50,274 nt of DNA from Pseudomonadota bacterium (lineage in GTDB: Bacteria; Pseudomonadota; Gammaproteobacteria; Burkholderiales; Rhodocyclaceae), in assembly GCA_018262195.1 (NCBI GenBank), contig JAGTRS010000028.1:1-50274 (forward strand), in the 5' to 3' direction. Below the pieces are notes generated by a model. It did not search any database. It saw nothing but the letters and a program-made list of their open reading frames with translations, and was not told the DNA's origin. The translations under genes were made by a program, and so were the position numbers. The stretch's first letter is position 1, and each line of letters opens with the position of its first letter. Below, one piece after another: positions 46,536-50,274 of this stretch.

Positions 46536-47855
46536 TCAGCGCCCGATCGCGAAATACTCGATACCCGAGCCACGCACGAACTTCGGGTCGTACAGGTTAC
46601 GGCCGTCGAAGATCACCGGGGTCTTCAGGGCTTTCTTGATCTCTTCGAAATCCGGACTGCGGAATTCCTTCCATTCGGTCACGATGAGTAGCGCATCGGC
46701 GTTCTGAAGGGCGCCCATCGGGTTTTCGGCGTAGGTCAGGCGCGATTCATCACCGTAGATGCGTTTTGTTTCGGGCATGGCAACCGGGTCGTAGGCAGTG
46801 ACGGTGGCACCTGCATCGAACAGGTCGGCAATGAGTTCGCGACTGGGGGCTTCGCGCATGTCGTCGGTGTTGGGCTTGAAGGCCAGGCCCCAGAGGGCGA
46901 AGTGCTTGCCTTTGAGGTCGCCGAACTTGGCTTTGAGTTTCTTGGTCAGGATGTGCTTCTGGGCGTCGTTGGCTTCTTCGACAGCCGTGAGCACCTTGAG
47001 GGTGATGTTGGCGTCGTCCTGGGCAGTGGCGATCAGTGCCTTGACGTCCTTGGGGAAGCAGGAGCCGCCGTAACCACAACCGGGGTAGAGGAAGTGGTAG
47101 CCAATGCGCGGGTCGGAGCCGATACCCTGGCGAACCATTTCGATGTCGGCACCGAGGACTTCAGCGAGGTTGGCCAGTTCGTTCATGAAGCTGATGCGGG
47201 TGGCGAGCATGGCGTTGGCGGCGTACTTGGTGAGTTCGGCACTCTTGACGTCGGTGATGATCAGACGCTCGTGGTTACGCTGGAATGGGGCGTAGAGGGC
47301 GCGCATCAGGTGGATGGCCTGTTCTTCTTCGGCACCGACGACGATGCGGTCGGGACGCATGAAGTCTTCTACGGCGGCGCCTTCCTTGAGGAATTCAGGG
47401 TTGGAGACGACGCTGTAGGGGATGTCGATGCCACGTTTTTGCAGTTCGTCGGCGATGGCGGCCTTGACCTTGGCGCCGGTGCCGACCGGGACGGTGCTTT
47501 TGTCGACGACGACTTTGTAGTCGGTCATCAGGCGGCCGATGTTGCGGGCGGCGCCAAGGACGTACTGGAGGTCGGCGGAGCCGTCTTCGTCAGGCGGGGT
47601 GCCGACGGCGATGAACTGGATGGTGCCGTGCTGGACGGCCTTTTCGACATCGGTGGTGAAGTGCAGGCGGCCAGCGGCGACGTTGCGGCGGACCATTTCG
47701 AGCAGGCCCGGCTCGTGAATCGGAATGCCTCCGTCTTCAAGAATGCGGATCTTGTTGGGATCGAGATCGAGACAAAGAACATCGTTGCCTACTTCGGCCA
47801 GACAGGTGCCACTGACCAGTCCCACATAGCCGGTACCGACGACGGTGATTTTCAT
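46536..47855 (-). CDS. ugd: UDP-glucose 6-dehydrogenase
   Basis: Ugd oxidises UDP-glucose twice to UDP-glucuronate for capsule, exopolysaccharide or LPS modification. The 439-residue protein has the NAD-binding [10 protein letters not shown] (7-16), the central [20 protein letters not shown] helix, the catalytic-cysteine loop [17 protein letters not shown] (about 256-272) and the C-terminal [18 protein letters not shown]. Codon use in the middle is very G-rich on the complement. It follows lapB by nine bases and precedes the heptose kinase by three. Confidence 0.95.
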   Translation of the reverse strand: MKITVVGTGYVGLVSGTCLAEVGNDVLCLDLDPNKIRILEDGGIPIHEPGLLEMVRRNVAAGRLHFTTDVEKAVQHGTIQFIAVGTPPDEDGSADLQYVLGAARNIGRLMTDYKVVVDKSTVPVGTGAKVKAAIADELQKRGIDIPYSVVSNPEFLKEGAAVEDFMRPDRIVVGAEEEQAIHLMRALYAPFQRNHERLIITDVKSAELTKYAANAMLATRISFMNELANLAEVLGADIEMVRQGIGSDPRIGYHFLYPGCGYGGSCFPKDVKALIATAQDDANITLKVLTAVEEANDAQKHILTKKLKAKFGDLKGKHFALWGLAFKPNTDDMREAPSRELIADLFDAGATVTAYDPVAMPETKRIYGDESRLTYAENPMGALQNADALLIVTEWKEFRSPDFEEIKKALKTPVIFDGRNLYDPKFVRGSGIEYFAIGR

Positions 47856-47864
47856 GAGAATTTC

Positions 47865-49037
47865 CTACAAAGTTTGATCGAATTCTTCGCCACGGCGTGG
47901 CGGATAGGTTTCCCAACCGCCACAGGCCGGACAGCGCCAGTAGAACTGACGGGCCTTGAAACCGCAATTATCGCACCGATAACGTGACAGGCGCTTGGTG
48001 TAGCCCTGAATGATGCTCTTGGCCAACTCAACGTCCGGACGCACCTCCGGAGCAACCAAGGGCAGGCGCGCGCTCATCAACTTCTCCAGCCCCAGCAAGG
48101 TCGGATTACGCTGCAACTCGGCACGGACGAGACGATAGGCCGCCTCGGTCCCCTCATTCTCCAGCACCAGTTGATAGACCACCTCCAGCAGATCCAGCGA
48201 GGGGTAGCGTTCCAGGTAACCACTGAGCAAGGCAATGCCTTCGGCAGGCCGCTCCAGCTTGCGGTAGGCTTCGAGCAGACGCTGCGCAACCAAGGCAAGA
48301 TACGCGGGATCCTGCTGCTCGATGCGCTGCCAGGCTTCGATGGCCTCGGTCATTGAGCCTTCCTGCAGTAGCAGATCCCCCTGCAGCAGGCTGGCGCGGA
48401 CACACTTCCGGTTCTCCTGCATGGCGACGTCAAGGTATTCCCGCGCCGTATCCGAGCGAGAACGCATGATCTCGTTAGCCGCCAACTCACAGTAGTACTC
48501 GGCAATTTCACGATGCGAGGCAACATCCGGCAACTCACGGGCAATCCCGACGGCCTTCAGCCATTCTTTCTCGACCTGATAGATTTCCAGTAGATTGCGC
48601 TTGGCCTCCTCCTCAAAGGAGGTACCGAGAAGCTTGTTGAATATATCTTCGGCCCGGTCTAGCAAGCCCGCTTTCAGGTAGTCCTGACCCAACTCAGACA
48701 AAGCCTGCAATCGAACACGCTCCTCAAGATCGGGCAAATCGATCAGGTTCTGGTGCATGCGAATGGCGCGCTCGGTTTCACCCCGCCGACGGAACAAATT
48801 TCCCAGCGCGAAATGCAACTCAACGGTCTGAGAATCAACCTTGGCAACCTCGAGAAACGAATCGATGGCCTTGTCCGGCTGCTCGTTGAGCAGAAAATTC
48901 AAACCCTGAAAATATGAACGCGGCAATGAGCGCGACTCATGCACCACCTGGCGCATATCAACGCGAGCCGCAGCCCAACCCAAGCCGAAAAATACCGGGA
49001 TGAGCAACAACTGCCAGTAATCGAATAAATCATTCAT
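47865..49037 (-). CDS. lapB: Lipopolysaccharide assembly protein B
   Basis: LapB (YciM) regulates LpxC proteolysis by FtsH and so LPS synthesis. The 390-residue product has one N-terminal membrane anchor (LLLIPVFFGLGWAAARVD, about 10-28), about nine TPR repeats (about 40-330), and a C-terminal rubredoxin-type metal site (CDNCGFKARQFYWRCPACGGW, two CxxC pairs, about 355-377). This domain order is specific for LapB. It overlaps lapA by four bases and is followed by ugd, hldE1 and hldD, tying LPS regulation to precursor synthesis. Confidence 0.95.
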   Translation of the reverse strand: MNDLFDYWQLLLIPVFFGLGWAAARVDMRQVVHESRSLPRSYFQGLNFLLNEQPDKAIDSFLEVAKVDSQTVELHFALGNLFRRRGETERAIRMHQNLIDLPDLEERVRLQALSELGQDYLKAGLLDRAEDIFNKLLGTSFEEEAKRNLLEIYQVEKEWLKAVGIARELPDVASHREIAEYYCELAANEIMRSRSDTAREYLDVAMQENRKCVRASLLQGDLLLQEGSMTEAIEAWQRIEQQDPAYLALVAQRLLEAYRKLERPAEGIALLSGYLERYPSLDLLEVVYQLVLENEGTEAAYRLVRAELQRNPTLLGLEKLMSARLPLVAPEVRPDVELAKSIIQGYTKRLSRYRCDNCGFKARQFYWRCPACGGWETYPPRRGEEFDQTL

Positions 49038-49324
49038 ACGGCGGGCGGCTCTTCCGCTTTGGCCACTATCGGCGTTTGATTGGGGACTCGTTTCAGACGA
49101 GAGATTTCACGCCGCTGGCGGAAAATCACGCCAAGCAGTGAAAGTGCGCCAAGAATTGCGCCGCCGACGAAGAAAGCCAGCAAGGCGATCACCAGCGGCG
49201 CTTGCCAGACTTGCCCTGGCAGAAGGCGAAGGCTGACCGAATCGGTATTCTGGGCCGCAAAAACCACCAGAAAGGCGAAGATGATGAGCCGTATAGCCCA
49301 AGTCAATACTGTCATGACATTCAA
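49034..49324 (-). CDS. lapA: Lipopolysaccharide assembly protein A (DUF1049)
   Basis: A small two-span inner-membrane protein of 96 residues: spans at about 5-25 (AIRLIIFAFLVVFAAQNTDSV) and 42-68 (PLVIALLAFFVGGAILGALSLLGVIF), then a basic coiled tail (RQRREISRLKRV). The AAQNT sequence at the first span is typical of LapA/YciS. It works with LapB in LPS assembly and begins the lapAB operon. A terminator for the preceding rpsA-ihfB operon lies right upstream. Confidence 0.92.
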   Translation of the reverse strand: MNVMTVLTWAIRLIIFAFLVVFAAQNTDSVSLRLLPGQVWQAPLVIALLAFFVGGAILGALSLLGVIFRQRREISRLKRVPNQTPIVAKAEEPPAV

Positions 49325-49357
49325 TAAAAAAGGGCAGTGAAATCATTCACTGCCCTG
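49325..49357 (-). terminator. Terminator of the rpsA-ihfB operon
   Basis: On the minus strand AGGGCAGTGAA pairs with TTCACTGCCCT (11 bp), followed by TTTTTTATT. It lies 29 bases after the ihfB stop and directly ahead of lapA. Confidence 0.92.
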
Positions 49358-49385
49358 AATCTACCACATTAGGCCAAGTCCGGCG

Positions 49386-49670
49386 TTAGATCGCCTGATC
49401 GACCCTTTCTCGCAATTCTTTTCCTGCCTTGAAGTGGGGAACCCACTTGGCCGGCACGCTGACCTTTTCCCCCGATTTGGGATTGCGTCCAACACGCGGG
49501 GGACGGTAGTTGAGCGCAAAGCTGCCGAATCCACGGATCTCGATACGATCTCCTCGCACAAGTGCTTCAGACATCGCATCGAGAATCATCTTGACCGCAA
49601 AATCAGCATCCTTCGCCACCAACTGCGGAAAACGCTCCGCCAGCTGGGCGATGAGCTCGGATTTGGTCAT
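49386..49670 (-). CDS. ihfB: Integration host factor subunit beta
   Basis: IHF-beta is one half of the DNA-bending IHF heterodimer, which also helps sigma-54/NifA promoters such as that of nifV. The 94-residue protein begins [17 protein letters not shown]. It has the HU/IHF signature [29 protein letters not shown] with the intercalating Pro in the NPKSG arm. It lies 12 bases after rpsA, the usual betaproteobacterial and gammaproteobacterial order. Confidence 0.96.
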   Translation of the reverse strand: MTKSELIAQLAERFPQLVAKDADFAVKMILDAMSEALVRGDRIEIRGFGSFALNYRPPRVGRNPKSGEKVSVPAKWVPHFKAGKELRERVDQAI

Positions 49671-49682
49671 GCTTTTGCCTTA

Positions 49683-50274
49683 TCAGCCTTGCTGGTTGAG
49701 CTTGGCCTTCAGCAGGGCACCCAGGTTGGTCGTACCGGAAGCAGCGGCGGAAGACTCTGCAGACAGCTTCTGCATGGCTTCGTGCTGTTCGGCATTGTCC
49801 TTGGCCTTGATCGACAGGTTGATACCACGGGTCTTGCGATCCACGTTGATGATCATGGCTTCAACGGTATCGCCCACCTTCAGGTGCTGCGACAGGTCGT
49901 CGATACGATCACGCGAGAATTCGGAAGCACGCAGGTAACCTTCGTTCTCACCATCCAGGGTCAGCACAGCACCGCGGGCATCGACCGTCTTGACGGTGCA
50001 ACGCACGATGCTGTTCTTCTCGTGGGTGGCAATGAAGTTGGTGTACGGATCGCCTTCGAGTTGCTTGATGCCGAGGGAGATACGCTCCTTCTCGACGTCG
50101 ATGCCGAGAACAACTGCCTCGACTTCGTCGCCCTTCTTGAAGTTACGGATGGCTTCTTCGCCAGTTGCTGACCAGGACAGGTCGGACAGGTGAACCAGAC
50201 CATCGATACCACCAGGCAGACCGATGAAGATGCCGAAGTCGGTGATCGACTTGATGGCGCCCTTAACCTTGTCA
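49683..50274 (-). CDS. rpsA: 30S ribosomal protein S1, C-terminal part (partial)
   Basis: The 3' part of rpsA runs off the end of the window; 196 C-terminal codons are present. Two S1 (OB-fold) domains are visible: one with [31 protein letters not shown], and one with [27 protein letters not shown], followed by a flexible tail. S1 binds mRNA and aids initiation on weak Shine-Dalgarno sites. The open frame continues to base 50274 without a stop; ihfB follows closely. Confidence 0.95.
   Translation of the reverse strand, partial: DKVKGAIKSITDFGIFIGLPGGIDGLVHLSDLSWSATGEEAIRNFKKGDEVEAVVLGIDVEKERISLGIKQLEGDPYTNFIATHEKNSIVRCTVKTVDARGAVLTLDGENEGYLRASEFSRDRIDDLSQHLKVGDTVEAMIINVDRKTRGINLSIKAKDNAEQHEAMQKLSAESSAAASGTTNLGALLKAKLNQQG

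Overview
The window is a high-GC, gene-dense chromosomal segment from a nitrogen-fixing betaproteobacterium. The nif gene content and order, together with housekeeping blocks in a typical betaproteobacterial order (glnB next to nadE, rpsA-ihfB-lapA-lapB, rarA-lolA-ftsK), suggest the Rhodocyclales and probably a Dechloromonas/Azonexus-like organism. That placement is inference from gene order and protein flavour; no rRNA or marker-tree evidence is available here.

Bases 1-5829 hold the molybdenum nitrogenase structural operon on the + strand: the C-terminal part of nifD (cut by the window edge), nifK, nifT, a 2[4Fe-4S] ferredoxin, a nafY/nifY-type cofactor carrier, a small unknown protein, an LRV-type [4Fe-4S] repeat protein and a 322-residue unknown. 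Two strong stem-loops lie between genes of this operon. A second nif operon (12482-16616) reads nifV-cysE-orf-nifW-nifZ-nifM. In front of nifV are a perfect sigma-54 (-24/-12) promoter and a perfect NifA activator site. The first operon builds the MoFe protein and holds or inserts its cofactor. The second supplies homocitrate, O-acetylserine for cysteine/Fe-S supply, and the maturation and folding proteins.

Between the two nif operons (5830-12481) lies non-nif material: a cluster of GC-rich palindromic repeats, a YdiJ-tail-like Fe-S oxidoreductase subunit, an 876-residue Rad50/SMC-like ATPase that looks foreign and is the best defence candidate in the window, a flavin reductase and a 2OG-Fe(II) oxygenase. 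A related palindromic repeat also follows nifM.

Bases 16.7-32 kb carry a cold-shock protein, a small exported Ala/Lys/Pro-rich protein, an RNase HI with an extra C-terminal module, tRNA-Val, gltX, a tandemly duplicated tRNA trio (Ala-Glu-Asp twice), the lytic transglycosylases mltD and mltF, a yejBEF-type peptide ABC transporter without a binding protein beside it, tRNA-Ser, serS and a SulP transporter.

The rest (32.8-50.3 kb) is mainly housekeeping: DUF4126 membrane protein, rarA, lolA, ftsK, a Crp/Fnr regulator, trxB, an Smr protein, glnB, nadE, ppa and a 3'-5' exonuclease. It ends with an envelope-sugar/LPS operon (lapA-lapB-ugd-hldE1-hldD-cysM-exonuclease) behind ihfB and the 3' part of rpsA. 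No CRISPR array, complete insertion sequence or rRNA gene was seen.
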